Shown here in pieces: positions 49,701 through 60,105 of a DNA stretch of 64,000 bases (position 1 is its first letter; every line of letters starts with the position of its first letter). A model generated the notes under the pieces. It saw nothing but the letters and a program-made list of their open reading frames with translations, had not been told where the DNA came from and did not search any database. The DNA comes from Brachionus manjavacas. Its lineage: Eukaryota > Rotifera > Eurotatoria > Ploima > Brachionidae. The position numbers and the translations under genes were made by a program. The stretch lies in NCBI GenBank assembly GCA_019054805.1, contig JAHQIY010000006.1:1674001-1738000 (forward strand), written 5' to 3'.

Positions 49701-50341
49701 GAAGATCAAAATGAAGATACAAAAATAGAGGACGAGGTAAAAGCCGAAAAAGAATCGAGTCAAGCAAAAAATGATGATGCTCAAAAGCGAATAATTAAAG
49801 CTTTTTTGAACGGACAAGAATGTTTAACTGGAGTAAAATATAATTAAAAAAATAAATTAAAACTAAATATTTGGATAATTAGGGTACTGGATGGTGGAAA
49901 TTTGAAATATGCTTTGGTAAGCATGTACTTCAGTATCATGAGGATGAAAAGACTAAAAAAAGACAAACTATTCTCCTTGGTACATGGAACGAAGCTAATC
50001 ATATCAAATGGATCAATTCAAGACCATCCAAGAGACCTTTAGAGTCAAAGGCACAACGATCACACTCATCTTTACTTTATTCAGAGGGAGACAAATGTGA
50101 TGAAACAAATAAACATAGATTAGTTGAAGTTAAATTTAAGTAATTAGATTTTTTTAGATTTATTAGAAAAAGAATTTTTTTTTCAAGATGTATTAGAGGC
50201 AAACCAAATTCAGCAACAGTGAGCTTATATTTGATAGAGCCGTCTATGTGTGAATACTTATTGGGAGTTGAATCACCATGGTTGTGTGATTATGTTGAAT
50301 CGGTAGATGCTAATGGACTATTAGAAAAGCAATCTCCTTAA
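46772..50341 (+). CDS. ERLEC1: Erlectin (ER lectin, two MRH domains)
   Basis: Seven exons with GT/AG and matching phases: 46772-47107, 47220-47508, 47558-47666, 47719-47845, 49647-49832, 49883-50139 and 50188-50341, giving 485 residues (human erlectin is about 480). A signal peptide (MRSIAPFLSILVLVQA) is followed by MRH domain 1 (SYWIYELCHGNFVRQYHE ... TDGTSCE ... CIYEMIVVS, ICAHPVYK). MRH domain 2 follows (GTGWWKFEICFGKHVLQYHE ... GTWNEANHIKW ... GDKCD ... EYLLGVESPWLCDYV). Erlectin binds mannose-trimmed N-glycans in the ER lumen and works with the SEL1L-HRD1 complex in ER-associated degradation. The related OS-9 has only one MRH domain. Intron 4 (1.8 kb) holds two palindromic elements; other introns are 47-112 nt. 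The low-complexity linker in exon 5 (NEEDQNEDTKIEDE) is unusually acidic. Confidence 0.93.
48153..48664. repeat. 512-bp palindromic MITE in ERLEC1 intron 4
   Basis: The arms 48153-48337 and 48482-48664 are nearly perfect inverted copies (TACGGTACTCCCTTATTCGA, TGCTGCACCATAAATTAAGA, ACCATGCACCAAAGTGAATC ...). They are separated by about 140 bases with ATTCTTGGTGCTGCACC. There is no open frame. A decayed relative is at 25560-25800. Confidence 0.85.
49178..49602. repeat. 425-bp palindromic MITE in ERLEC1 intron 4
   Basis: AATTTAATTAGCTTTTTTTC, then AGCCCCCTACTGACCAACAA at 49237, and CTCGAGCTTTCCAAAATGTG-like sequence recur inverted on the right side (complement of about 49440-49600). It is non-coding and lies 45 bp before exon 5. 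The right arm therefore sits near or includes the branch-site region of intron 4. Confidence 0.8.
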
Positions 50342-50834
50342 AAATCGCTTTATTTTAGAAAATTTTAAATTACAGAATTTTTTTAATGTTAAATTTTTTA
50401 AATTAATAAAAAATATATTAAAAAATTAATGGACTAATTGTTGATATTAATAAATTTTTTATAATGAATTTCTGATTTTTAATTTCAATATTTTCCCTGA
50501 ATTTCTTTTAATTTTGAAGCAATTTTGAAATAAATTATAATTTTTTTTATCTCTCAGTATTCGCAAATGATACCTTAATTTCAGATTTTTAGAAAAAATC
50601 TATACTTTTTCTAAATCAAATGACCAGTGAGATTGTTGTTTTAGCATACTCGTTGTTCATCCCACCATACTTGTATTATTAACATACCAAACACCTTAAT
50701 AGCATAACAAATTATATTGACATACTAATACTTTTTTTTCCAAATTTTTTTTACGAATTTTCATTTGAATCATCTCCCGGTAGCAAGTGCAAACAATTCG
50801 TCAAAAAGAATTGGAAATGGAAATTTTTTGGACA
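50342..50834. other. 3' flank of ERLEC1
   Basis: AT-rich. Between 50640 and 50735 the pentamer CATAC recurs several times in a row of similar phrases, possibly a decayed repeat. No gene was seen. Confidence 0.35.
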
Positions 50835-51180
50835 AGATAATTATTTATTTATTTATTTGTTTTCATTTAATGCTTATAACGCTTTAGCTGGTCTTCCAGC
50901 TTTTGCTTTTTAAAAGTCACATTATTAACAAAATTTTTTTCTTGTGATGTGTCTTTAGACCAATTCCTAAGCATCTAAATTCGGCAGATAGACATTTACC
51001 GAAAGCCTTGTCCTCAATGTGTGAATGAGTTTTATTTTGCCATTTATTCTTTTCAACCCATTGTAAGTTGATGGAATATTAACCGACAGACCCTCATACT
51101 TAACGTTTTTACACGAATTTACCCTTTCTTTCATCATCCATGACCATGTTTTCATCATCTTCTTCAATGACTAAATTAAA
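50835..51180 (-). mobile_element. Possible retroposon 3' end
   Basis: The complement contains GCTGGAAGACCAGCTAAAGC (a hairpin), then ATTAAATGAAAACAAATAAA and further AAATA repeats, which looks like a LINE or SINE 3' end. The minus-strand frame at 50967-51167 (YEGLSVNIPSTYNGLKRING...) is not recognised. The family is unknown and support is weak. Confidence 0.35.
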
Positions 51181-51547
51181 AACATTGATTTAAATTTTTT
51201 TAGACTCCAAACTAACCATTGTAAATTATTATGAACAAAAAAAAATTAAATTAAATTAAAACTAATTAATTTCAACTTGTTAAGTAAATTTTTTTTGTCC
51301 AAAATAGAATTTTTATTTTTCAAAAAAAATATAATTTATAAGTAATTAACAGAAAGTAATTATTTTCGAAGTATAGTTAATTAACAGCCTAAGATAATTA
51401 CAAGAGTCTAATTATTTTGTGAACAACCACATGCTTGCTGGACTAAAAAATGACAGAGTGCATTGATAAAAAATTTAAATTAATTTTTTATTAAACATTT
51501 ACTTAAATTGACTTAAATTTGATATATTTTTATATAAAATTTCTTAT

Positions 51548-51940
51548 TTATTTCAAAAAGTGTGCCAATAAGTAAAATATGCTGAGATAAAAAATGGGTT
51601 TGCTGAAAAGTTTTGATAGTTGGTCAAGTAGACTCAATGACCAGTTATGGCCAAAGAGAAATCCACTGAGTACTTCGAATTTAGAAAAAATAGTTAAAAT
51701 AAAAAAAATTAAATTAAAAATTTAGATTCTTAAATTTTAAAAGATGATTTTTGTTTGATTTTAGACTTTTTTTATGAAATTTGAATTCCTTTCTAATTGA
51801 AAGAATAAAAATAAGTCAAGTTTACTTACCATTAAAAAGCTGGATCATGCCATATCTGTCCAATTTGTCTTCGAGTTTAGGTAAAGCGCGTTTTCCAAAA
51901 CGATAGAAAATATTCTTTTGATGGTTAAGGATTAAATAGC
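51548..51940 (-). CDS. Two terminal exons of an unidentified gene
   Basis: Two minus-strand exons fit together: 51940-51830, ending at a strong GTAAGT donor, and 51672-51548, starting after GAAG and ending in TAA. Phases match. They read YLILNHQKNIFYRFGKRALP then KLEDKLDRYGMIQLFN, continued by LSGFLFGHNWSLSLLDQLSK, then LFSKPIFYLSIFYLLAHFLK. The last part is hydrophobic, as in a membrane-anchored C terminus. YRFGKR looks like an RFamide processing site, but nothing else supports a neuropeptide. Upstream exons would lie right of the hAT element at 51980 and were not found. The plus strand of the last exon also opens a frame (MGLLKSFDSWSSRLNDQLWP), so orientation is not certain. Confidence 0.3.
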
Positions 51941-51979
51941 CTTAAAAAACCTAGAAAATTTTACCTATTACCTCTAAAG

Positions 51980-52279
51980 CAGACTTATTTTTAAGTCACA
52001 AGTCTTAAGTCAACTCAAGTCAAGTCAATGACTTAATCCATATTTTATACCAATAAAGTAGTTGCTTCCAAATTCCTGGCCGTTAATCTTGACCTATGTG
52101 CTCTGTAAATGTAACCATATTTAGAAAATAATTCTTTCAACTGGTCCAGATGAGGCAGGTATTGATAAAAATTTTTGTGCAAGTCATAACTTTTACTTAT
52201 AGGAAAAAAAAAAAAAATTATAACTTTGACTTAAATTTTTGTGACTTAGACTTAAAAATGTGACTTATAAACAAGTCTG
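51980..52279 (-). mobile_element. 300-bp hAT MITE carrying a transposase C-terminal piece
   Basis: It is flanked by perfect 8-bp target duplications CTCTAAAG (51972-51979 and 52280-52287). Inverted ends are CAGACTTATTTTTAAGTCAC and CAGACTTGTTTATAAGTCAC. Eight-base duplications and CAG-type ends are hallmarks of the hAT superfamily. Inside, on the minus strand at about 52065-52165, it encodes LFSKYGYIYRAHRSRLTARN followed by LEATTLL. This is the conserved helix region of the hAT C-terminal dimerisation domain (usual form: FSxxG...RxRLxxxxxExLxFL). The copy is thus an internal-deletion derivative of a full hAT element. Confidence 0.8.
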
Positions 52280-52287
52280 CTCTAAAG

Positions 52288-53300
52288 TGAAATGACTCCT
52301 ATCAGATTGGGTCTTTGAAGCAGCAAGTTAAAAAAATCTCTTTAGAGCTTTAAATGACAATCGTAGAATTCAAATTTTTAGTTATTTGGAATGAATTATT
52401 AAATTTTATAGAAAGAAATAACCGATTATTTTGAAACAATATTTTGCGTTTTTAGGGGAAATTCCTATCAATATTAGATTTAAATAAAAAGGCTTCAAAT
52501 TTTAGAAATTCACCATTTTTTACATAGACTAAAAAAAAATAATGTGTGATGTAAATTAGATGATCAACCCCGACGCAGTAGCCTCTTGGTCAAGTCGGAG
52601 TCGTTGAAAAGGAAAGGACAATTATATAACTATTTTGATAATTTAGTCTTCATTCTTAATTATAAATCTGATAGGACTCATTTCAGGTAAGAGGTAAAAA
52701 ATAAAATTTTCTAAGCATTTTAACCCTAAACAGGCCAAAAAAAATATTTACTATGGTATTGGACGATGCGCATCTTATATTCAGTATCTTAAGTTTTTCT
52801 TTAATTAAGTGACACTTTTAGTGACTGTTCTTAGCAAATTTTTCAATATTCTTATGTCTTGTTTTTTGTTCGGTCTCCAAGCTGAAATTATCTGAATAAA
52901 AATATTAAAATATTCTTAATATATATCCTTTATTAAAAACTAAACGCTGAATCTTTTTATGCTAATAATTTTGAAGTCCACTCTGCTCTTTTTGTTTCAA
53001 GTTTAAAGGTGAATCAACAGACAAGTCCTCCTGACTTCATTTATTCAAAGTTAATTCAAATTTTTTAAATTTTTTCTAACTTCAGTATTGATGCCTTGAT
53101 CACAAAATCTGATGTGCTCTTTTTGTTTGAAGAAAATACAGCGATTTAAAGCATTTTTGTTTCACCCAAAAATCTTCAATTCTTCAAATGGACTTGGAAA
53201 AATGTGTTCACCTAATTTAAAAAACTCATTTGAAAATTTTGAAAGCAACTATTTTTATTTATAAATTTAAAATACATAATAATTTATTTTCTCTGAATTT
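52288..53300. other. AT-rich region downstream of TP53RK
   Basis: No gene can be supported. AATCTGATAGGACTCATTTC at about 52665 recurs inverted, with one mismatch, at about 52295-52315 and marks a small inverted repeat. Short coding-like frames near 52950-53040 have no domain and no splice context. Confidence 0.35.
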
Positions 53301-54047
53301 TTATCCGACCATTGATCTCTTTCGGCCTCTTTGTCTGACCACTTCGAGTCTGTCCAAAATTTGTTTTTTATTTGAGCCACATTCTGTTTCATATCCTGCC
53401 AAAATATTCCTGAAAATCAACTCTGCCTGTTGTGAATGAGTCGAAAGCAAAGCTCTCTCAAGAACATACAAGTCTACAGCTTTGTCCTCATTCTGTGTTG
53501 TTTGGTTTGTTTTAGAGCTTAGTCCAAAATCAATAACTACAATTTTATAATCTTCTTCTTCATGGTTTTGAATTAAAAAATTCGACGTGGTCAAGTCACC
53601 ATGCACAATTAAATTAAAGTGCAGTTTGCCAACTATTTTGCCTATCTGAAATGACAAGTTTTTCAGCTTGGCCTCCAATTCTTCTTCGGGGAGATTTTTT
53701 TTTACCATGTCTAAAATAAACTCACGACATGTCACCGAATTTTCTATAAGCTCTATCACTATTATTCCATTTTCCTTATCACTGAAAAACAACTTGGGAC
53801 AATTGATGCCCAAGGACGCTGCTTTTTGAAGCAAATTGACCTCCATTTTTGTCCGTCTATTTGTGATTGCTTTGTCTAGATCAGGATGACGGTAGGTTTT
53901 TCTGAAGCGCTCTTTTATTATGCACTCTTTGTTGTGGTAGACGCCTTTGTAAATTTTGGCTTCTGCACCTTGCTTGATTAGCTCAAAGTTTTTCAATATT
54001 TCCAAATTGGACAAATTGGCCAAGTTAGAGTTATCCACTGACTCCAT
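53301..54047 (-). CDS. TP53RK: TP53RK / Bud32, KEOPS-complex kinase
   Basis: A single-exon 248-residue atypical small kinase. It shows the shortened nucleotide loop IKQGAEAKIYKG (about 24-35), CIIKERFRKTYRHPDLDKAI with the catalytic lysine, TNRRTKMEVNLL, the catalytic loop HGDLTTSNF (about 150-158), and the metal-binding VIDFGLSSKT. The invariant Bud32 C terminus is RGRKRSMVG. Bud32/PRPK is the ATPase/kinase subunit of KEOPS (with OSGEP/Kae1, LAGE3, TPRKB and GON7), which is needed for the t6A modification of tRNAs. All key residues are present and length matches the family (about 250). It lies tail-to-head with CCDC12, 222 bases apart. Confidence 0.95.
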   Translation of the reverse strand: MESVDNSNLANLSNLEILKNFELIKQGAEAKIYKGVYHNKECIIKERFRKTYRHPDLDKAITNRRTKMEVNLLQKAASLGINCPKLFFSDKENGIIVIELIENSVTCREFILDMVKKNLPEEELEAKLKNLSFQIGKIVGKLHFNLIVHGDLTTSNFLIQNHEEEDYKIVVIDFGLSSKTNQTTQNEDKAVDLYVLERALLSTHSQQAELIFRNILAGYETECGSNKKQILDRLEVVRQRGRKRSMVG

Positions 54048-54269
54048 TTTAAATTATTTTACAAAACGTTTTCAAATTCATGAATTAAATCAATTGATAA
54101 AATGTAAATTTAATTTTGTTTTAGAAAAATTTTTCAAGAATGTGCCAAAAAAATTAAATTTTAATTAGTAAATTTTTTTATCGAGTAGCCTTTTTTAATC
54201 CCGTTTACAACAGTTTAAATTTACAAATTTATTTAATATTTTCAATAAAATTAAAATCTTTAAAAAAAA

Positions 54270-54854
54270 CTAATATTCTTCATCATCACTTATCTCATGC
54301 TGTTCATACACATAAACACTTTGTCTATCATTGATCTCGCCTGATGCATTTCCTTCATCCTCGGATTCAGAATGAGAATCCTCGCCCTGACTGTTGTTTT
54401 GCTCATTGAAGCCTCTTGATCCAACAGTTACCAATTCGGCCAGATCCGAGCTTTTGTCGGCTCTTAGTCTATCGCGTATCAGCTCCACAATGGCCTTTTG
54501 GGTGCGCTTATCAAGAATTCTAAGCTTTTTCTCGCATTCACGCTTAAGATCCCAGTCTATTTTCTGCGGTGCCAAGGTAGCCAAGTCGATCTCTTTTTCG
54601 ATTAAAGACTTGGGCTTGCCGCTGTCCAATTGCTCCTTGATCTCATTGCGGATCTCGGTCAAGTCTGGCTTGGGCAAAATGTGCGCCTTTAGCTCCTCAT
54701 CTCTAGGTGCGTAGTTACGGAACAATGGCTTGGGAAAAAGCTCGCCATTTTGCTCACCATCAGCATTCAGAGTTTTTAGTTTTCCCTCGCGTAGCGCCTT
54801 CAAGCGCTCTTTTCGCTTCATCGCCTCCTGGTCCAAAGTTCCAACCGAATCCAT
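54270..54854 (-). CDS. CCDC12: CCDC12, spliceosome-associated protein (cwf18 family)
   Basis: Single exon of 194 residues. The start was placed at the ATG at 54854 (MDSVGTLDQEAMKRKERLKA), because upstream in-frame codons lack ATG. Family landmarks are the basic N-terminal helix ERLKALR, LFRNYAPRDEELK, then LAPQKIDWDLKRECEKKLRI and LDKRTQKAIVELIRDRL. In relatives (human CCDC12, fission yeast cwf18) the protein is a component of the activated spliceosome near the Prp19 complex. The C-terminal about 50 residues are acidic and Ser-rich (EDSHSESEDEGN, ISDDEEY) and not conserved. It is between TP53RK and DPY30 on the same strand. GC is higher than in the flanks. Confidence 0.9.
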   Translation of the reverse strand: MDSVGTLDQEAMKRKERLKALREGKLKTLNADGEQNGELFPKPLFRNYAPRDEELKAHILPKPDLTEIRNEIKEQLDSGKPKSLIEKEIDLATLAPQKIDWDLKRECEKKLRILDKRTQKAIVELIRDRLRADKSSDLAELVTVGSRGFNEQNNSQGEDSHSESEDEGNASGEINDRQSVYVYEQHEISDDEEY

Positions 54855-55066
54855 TCTGAACAAGCAAACAAATTTAGCTCAATGAACACGACCGCCACTT
54901 TGACTTGACTCCGGACTTAAAACCGGACTTTTTTGTTCAAAAAAGAAAATAAAAAAAAATCATTTTGATTTGAAAATTTTTATTAATCAAAAAAGTACAA
55001 TTTTATTTATAAATTAAAAATTTTATTCCGAGTCTTATTCAAAGTAAAAAAATATAATCTGAAAAA

Positions 55067-55561
55067 TTATTCAAATTTGTCTTTGTTTTTGAGCAAATAG
55101 GTTGCCAAGTATTCGATTGGATTTGGGGGTCGTTCTTTGGCCAAAACGCTCATGCCTTGGAGCAAAATGGGAACTATGGTCTGGTCTAGATAGGCACGAA
55201 CAGGCAGGCTCTGCAAGTCAACCTTTTGTTTTTTGGTGTTTTGCGCCTCTTGAGACTCTTGTTCGATCATTTTTTCGACATTCTGGTCCATGCCTGACTG
55301 AACGTTGGACGCTTCAGTTTCATTAGTGGCTTCTTGCTTGGTCTCTTCCAGCGGAACTGCGTCCGAAGTCGGCTCTTTGGGTTCTTCTGGCTGAGCCGGT
55401 GTTTGCTCGCCTTCAGCCACGTCCTGCTTTTGCTCAGAAGGCGGCTGTTCCTCGGTACTTTGAGCTGGCTGTGTCTCTGTCTGGACTGGTGCGTTCTCTT
55501 CCACATTCATTTGTTCATTTTGTTGGCTGGTTTGTTCAGCTGGAGCAGCACTTTCTGACAT
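55067..55561 (-). CDS. DPY30: DPY30, core subunit of MLL/COMPASS methyltransferase complexes
   Basis: Single exon of 164 residues. The C-terminal Dpy-30 motif (about 119-164) reads [20 protein letters not shown] then [20 protein letters not shown] and LLKNK. This is the helical dimerisation unit that binds ASH2L in H3K4 methyltransferase complexes and AKAP-type partners in cilia. The N-terminal about 115 residues are a low-complexity Gln/Glu/Pro/Ala-rich extension ([20 protein letters not shown]). Human DPY30 is 99 residues in all, so this extension is long. The start is the first ATG of the frame. The neighbouring CCDC12 is transcribed in the same direction about 210 bases downstream. Confidence 0.93.
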   Translation of the reverse strand: MSESAAPAEQTSQQNEQMNVEENAPVQTETQPAQSTEEQPPSEQKQDVAEGEQTPAQPEEPKEPTSDAVPLEETKQEATNETEASNVQSGMDQNVEKMIEQESQEAQNTKKQKVDLQSLPVRAYLDQTIVPILLQGMSVLAKERPPNPIEYLATYLLKNKDKFE

Positions 55562-55676
55562 TTTTCTACACTTAATTTAATCTAAAATTCTAATTTAAAT
55601 TCTATAGACAACATCAACCAAAAAAAACAAATGGTAATAAATAGAGAAATGTTTAGAATTTTATTCTAAATGATTT

Positions 55677-55808
55677 TTATTGCCGTACGAGATTCAAAGA
55701 TGTGCTAGAAATAATTTCATTTTTGTGTTGGCTTTCGAGTGTTTTTTTCACCGTGTTTGCTTGAGCATAATTATTTCTTAGTGCTCCAAGTCTTTGTCTT
55801 ATTGTAGG
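55677..55808 (-). CDS. Candidate terminal exon of an unidentified gene
   Basis: After an acceptor-like TTCATTTTCTGAG the minus strand reads 43 codons to a TAA: PTIRQRLGALRNNYAQANTV, then KKTLESQHKNEIISSTSLNL and VRQ. The composition is protein-like, with an amphipathic helix, in contrast to the low-complexity surroundings. It sits 116 bases upstream of the DPY30 start on the same strand. No further exon was recognised to the right and no family match is known to me. It may be a transposon remnant. Confidence 0.3.
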   Translation of the reverse strand, partial: PTIRQRLGALRNNYAQANTVKKTLESQHKNEIISSTSLNLVRQ

Positions 55809-56194
55809 CTCAGAAAATGAATGCAAAAATAGGCTCAATTTTTGACAATGTTAATTAGAAATTTTTTTTTTATTGGCTTCAGATAAGATTATTAGGCTAA
55901 TTGATTATTATTGTAAATAACAATTTAACATCATAAACCTAATCGCATTTCGCTTTTTTTTATTGCTCACAAACAATTAAGCTAAAAAAAATGCTTATTT
56001 GATTTAAAATTAAAATTATTTCTGCATCTTTTCGAGCAAAAACTGATAAAATCAAATAATGTTTTAATCAAGATTGGACCGACTTGTTGTAGTTTATTTG
56101 AAGATACTTTCAAACATCTCTTTAATTTGAAAAATTTTGAAGAAAAAATAGAGATATTTAAGAGATAAAAAAATCTATTAAATCAAGTCCAGTC
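55809..56194. other. AT-rich spacer
   Basis: No feature recognised. It may be an intron of the gene ending at 55677 if that exon is real. Confidence 0.3.
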
Positions 56195-56335
56195 ATACAA
56201 GATGAGCGACCCAGTATCTGCAATTGTGCATATTCTTGATGAATCATTTTCGGAAAGAGACCTCGGAGTCCAAATGAGGTCCAATCTTAAGTGGGACGAT
56301 CAATTTAGGCTATGAGAGGCAGCACAGCACTTAAA
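56195..56335 (+). mobile_element. Short LINE RT fragment
   Basis: The plus strand reads ILDESFSERDLGVQMRSNLK then WDDQFRL, the conserved E-R-D-L-G-V...S-L-K-W segment that follows the FADD box in CR1/Jockey-type RT proteins. A stop follows at once. Confidence 0.7.
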
Positions 56336-56337
56336 CC

Positions 56338-56460
56338 AAACCAGTCAAATAAATTTTATAGGATCTTTAAAGAAATTTTGGAGAAATTTGTAGAGTTTTT
56401 TTAGAGATTATCTTACATTTTTCTCTAAAACATCTTCAAATTTTTTTCCAGAAAATCTAA
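56338..56460 (+). repeat. Left arm of a 3-kb-spaced inverted repeat
   Basis: AGGATCTTTAAAGAAATTTT then TTTAGAGATTATCTTACATT closely matches the complement of 59210-59335. Between the arms lie two LINE copies, the AAT microsatellite and a repeat module. Confidence 0.6.
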
Positions 56461-56866
56461 ACCGTAAATATTTATTTATCAAGGCCAATTTGGATGATTG
56501 AATGGAATTTTCAATGATTTAGATAATAAAGATGAATGCCATGATCGCTAAATATGCTATAAATAGCTTAATTTTCAGCTTAAATTAATATTTTTAGAAA
56601 ATGCATTATAAGTAATTTAAAAATTAAAAGTTGACGCTTATAATCATGAAATGACTGCTTAAGTCTGAATTACCATCTGTTCTTTCTAAATTTTTGTTGG
56701 CATTTGCTGTTAATATTGGGATGATAATAAAAAACAAAATCTTTAATGTTTTTATCAAAAATAGCCGATTACAAATTTAAAGCTGATGATATTTGCACAA
56801 TCATTTTTTGTATTACCAGAAATTAATTAGCAATAATTTGGTTCTGGTTTAGGTCAAATTAATAGT
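56461..56866. other. AT-rich spacer
   Basis: No supported feature. Confidence 0.35.
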
Positions 56867-57190
56867 TTTGAAGTCAAAACTATTAATTAATATTTTTTTC
56901 AATAGCCTAGGACAACTTTTAGAACGAATCGTCTACTCAAGATTATATAGTTATTTAGAACAAAACTCATTACTTGAACTATTTAAACATGTGCCACATG
57001 TAACAATCTTTTCCAATTTATGTCTTTTCAACTTTCATTTTTTTAGCTTATTTACTCTATTTTGATTCTTTTTTTTTTTTATCTAATTTTATTAACTTTA
57101 ATTTTATTTTTATTTTTTTATTTTATTTTTAACTTATTCTGAAGGAGCTCTAGCTCGGTACAGAAAACAAATAAATAAATAAATAAAAAA
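56867..57190 (+). mobile_element. Jockey-like LINE, first of a tandem pair
   Basis: After ACTATTAATTAATATTTTTT the RT sequence SLGQLLERIVYSRLYSYLEQ begins, then breaks off within about 100 bases. A 3' UTR ending in GAAGGAGCTCTAGCTCGGTA and (AAATA)n at about 57140-57190 follows. Most of the element is deleted. Confidence 0.7.
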
Positions 57191-58035
<845 letters not shown>

Positions 58036-59205
58036 CGAGAGATTAATTAAGGAACTACAATGAAAGTAACAGAGACGAAACTGAGGTACAAGACGAATAC
58101 GAAAGATTATACAGATTAATGTGATTAAGTAGATTAAAAGTAATTCAAAAAATTAGTCATGAATAAGAAATAAATAAAAAATGAATTAAATAATGGTTCA
58201 ATAGTATAAAAAACTAAGAGATGATTAATTACATAAATAGGTTAGTTACAATTGATTATTGATTATATGATTAAAAAAAAAAAAATTAGCTAAATAAATG
58301 AATGTTAAGAAGACTTAAATTGTAATAGATTGTTACATGTGTTACAGCATTTATTTATTTTTTTTTTTTTTTTTTTTTTTTTACATTTAATTAAATTTAC
58401 AAATTTAAAATAAAGATAGGAAATTTCTAATATATAGTTCTTCTTAAATTCTTTGCACATGTCCCCTCTTACAATTTATCTATTTTTTATTATTTATTGT
58501 CTTTTTATTATATTTTACCTTATTTTAATTTTTCTTATATATTTTCTTTACATTTTTATTTTATTTTTTTTTTAATCTGAAGGAGTTTTAGCTCGACACA
58601 GATAAAACAAACATGATTTAAACTAGGCCGTCAAAATTACTACCTAAAACGGTTATGATCTCATTCATCAGTTAAGATCACGGTCACATGAATTTTTGGC
58701 CGTTTCCGGGAAGCTATTTAGGTGGTCTAGTTAAAGACATACCCCCATACATTATTGTAATTTTATTCCTACCATATTGAAAAAATTCAGAAAATTAGAA
58801 CTAAAACCTTGCTATTTATTCAAAACATAAAATTTTTACTTATCTTTACTTTAGGGCCGTAAGAAAGCCATGGCTTTCGCATCTTTCCTTAACCTTTTTG
58901 ATTGATAATAATTAAAGTCAAAGTCAATAAAATTAAATTTGAAATAGGCTTGACTTAAGACTAATGACTTTTTAACAACACTGTAATTTTGAGAAAAAAA
59001 AAAATTCTTTATTAAATTAATTAAAAAATTAAAGCAATAAGGTAGTTATTTTAAAAAAATGAATGGTTTTATTTAATTATGAACTAATGAACTTTTAAGC
59101 GTACGTATGATGATTTCTTGGTTCAAGAGTTTATTCTCATGAATATTAACTAGATTGTTGAGAACTTATAGATTAGGCTAATTCTCCAATTTAAAAGTCT
59201 CATAA
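58036..59205. other. AT-rich region with one LINE tail
   Basis: No gene seen. A poly(T) run lies at 58350-58381. TCTGAAGGAGTTTTAGCTCG at about 58577-58597 is another Jockey-like 3' hairpin on the plus strand. GATCACGGTCACATGAATTT at 58675 weakly resembles 46010-46030. Confidence 0.4.
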
Positions 59206-59338
59206 GAATTATTTCTATTTTTTAGAAAAGAAATTTTAAAGGTATTTTAGAGAAAGATGTAAGAAAACCTCTAAAAAAATTCTTCAAATTTCTACAAAAT
59301 TTCTTTAAAGATCCTAGAGTTGACTGGGTTTTTTGAAA
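59206..59338 (-). repeat. Right arm of a 3-kb-spaced inverted repeat
   Basis: The complement matches 56338-56460 (AGGATCTTTAAAGAAATTTT and the following TTTAGAGG...CTTACAT). It is non-coding. Confidence 0.6.
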
Positions 59339-59999
59339 TAAATGTAAAATTTTAATTTATTAACTAATAGTTTAGTTTTTTTATAAAATTTTGACTAATA
59401 GTTCTCTAATAGATTCGGATAATCTACAGCATATCCGAATCCCTAAACCATGGCTCCACCCCGGAGCTCGTTTAATTTTTAATATAATTACTAAAATAGA
59501 TGAAAATTACAAAAATAATGAAATTGTCAATTAAAAAAGAAAAAATTATAGAAAGTGTTTGACTTTGGGAAACATAGATTCATCTATTTCGCAAAATTTA
59601 CCTACTCCTCCAAACTATAAATTTTCTATGTAATTATTTTTTCTATCTTATTTTTTATCATTACATTAGCTTTTTTCTGTATAGATGAAAAATTTCTAAA
59701 TAGGTGAACAATTTTTAGATTAGGTCAACAAATAGTTCATAAAACCTGAGAACAATAAGTGTTCCAGGTGAACCATGGTTTACCTAAGCGACTAGACCCG
59801 AAAAATTTAGTTTTCTTCTTATAAAATTTTGACTTTAGTGATAATTTACTTTCGTTTGGTGTATTTTATCAAATACTTAATTTATGAAAAATGGAATACA
59901 GAGCGTAGATAACTTCTTTAAGGATCACCATACCATAAATCAAAAGTCAAAATTTATAAAAAAAAATTAAAGTTTTTCATGTTTGCAAAATTAACTTAA
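59339..59999. other. AT-rich spacer
   Basis: No supported feature. The two ACCATGG-containing patches near 59447 and 59773 are the only less AT-rich sites and show no exon. Confidence 0.35.
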
Positions 60000-60105
60000 A
60001 ATTATTTTTTTTTGAAACTGAAAAATTTTTAAAATCGCACTTATTCAATGTTAATGCAACATTGGATACATTTTGTAATTCTAACACAAAAAATTAAACC
60101 AAATT
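60000..60105 (-). repeat. Dispersed repeat, copy 2
   Basis: The complement reads TGGTTTAATTTTTTGTGTTA then GAATTACAAAATGTATCCAA, matching 45568-45680. Confidence 0.6.

Noticed and set aside
51830-51940. RFamide neuropeptide precursor based on FYRFGKR
   Set aside because: Only one possible peptide, no signal peptide found, and the downstream exon ends in a membrane-like segment. Kept only as an unidentified gene.
52060-52170. An additional exon of the gene ending at 51548 (reads LDQLKELFSKYGYIYRAHRS)
   Set aside because: It lies inside an element bounded by terminal inverted repeats and an 8-bp duplication, and matches the hAT dimerisation region, so it is transposon sequence.
52950-53140. 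Short two-exon gene on the plus strand next to TP53RK
   Set aside because: The required intron would be only 36 nt, there is no upstream acceptor or start, and no domain.
59440-59480. tRNA-like patch in a locally GC-richer stretch (CCGAATCCC...)
   Set aside because: No cloverleaf can be drawn; D and anticodon arms are missing.
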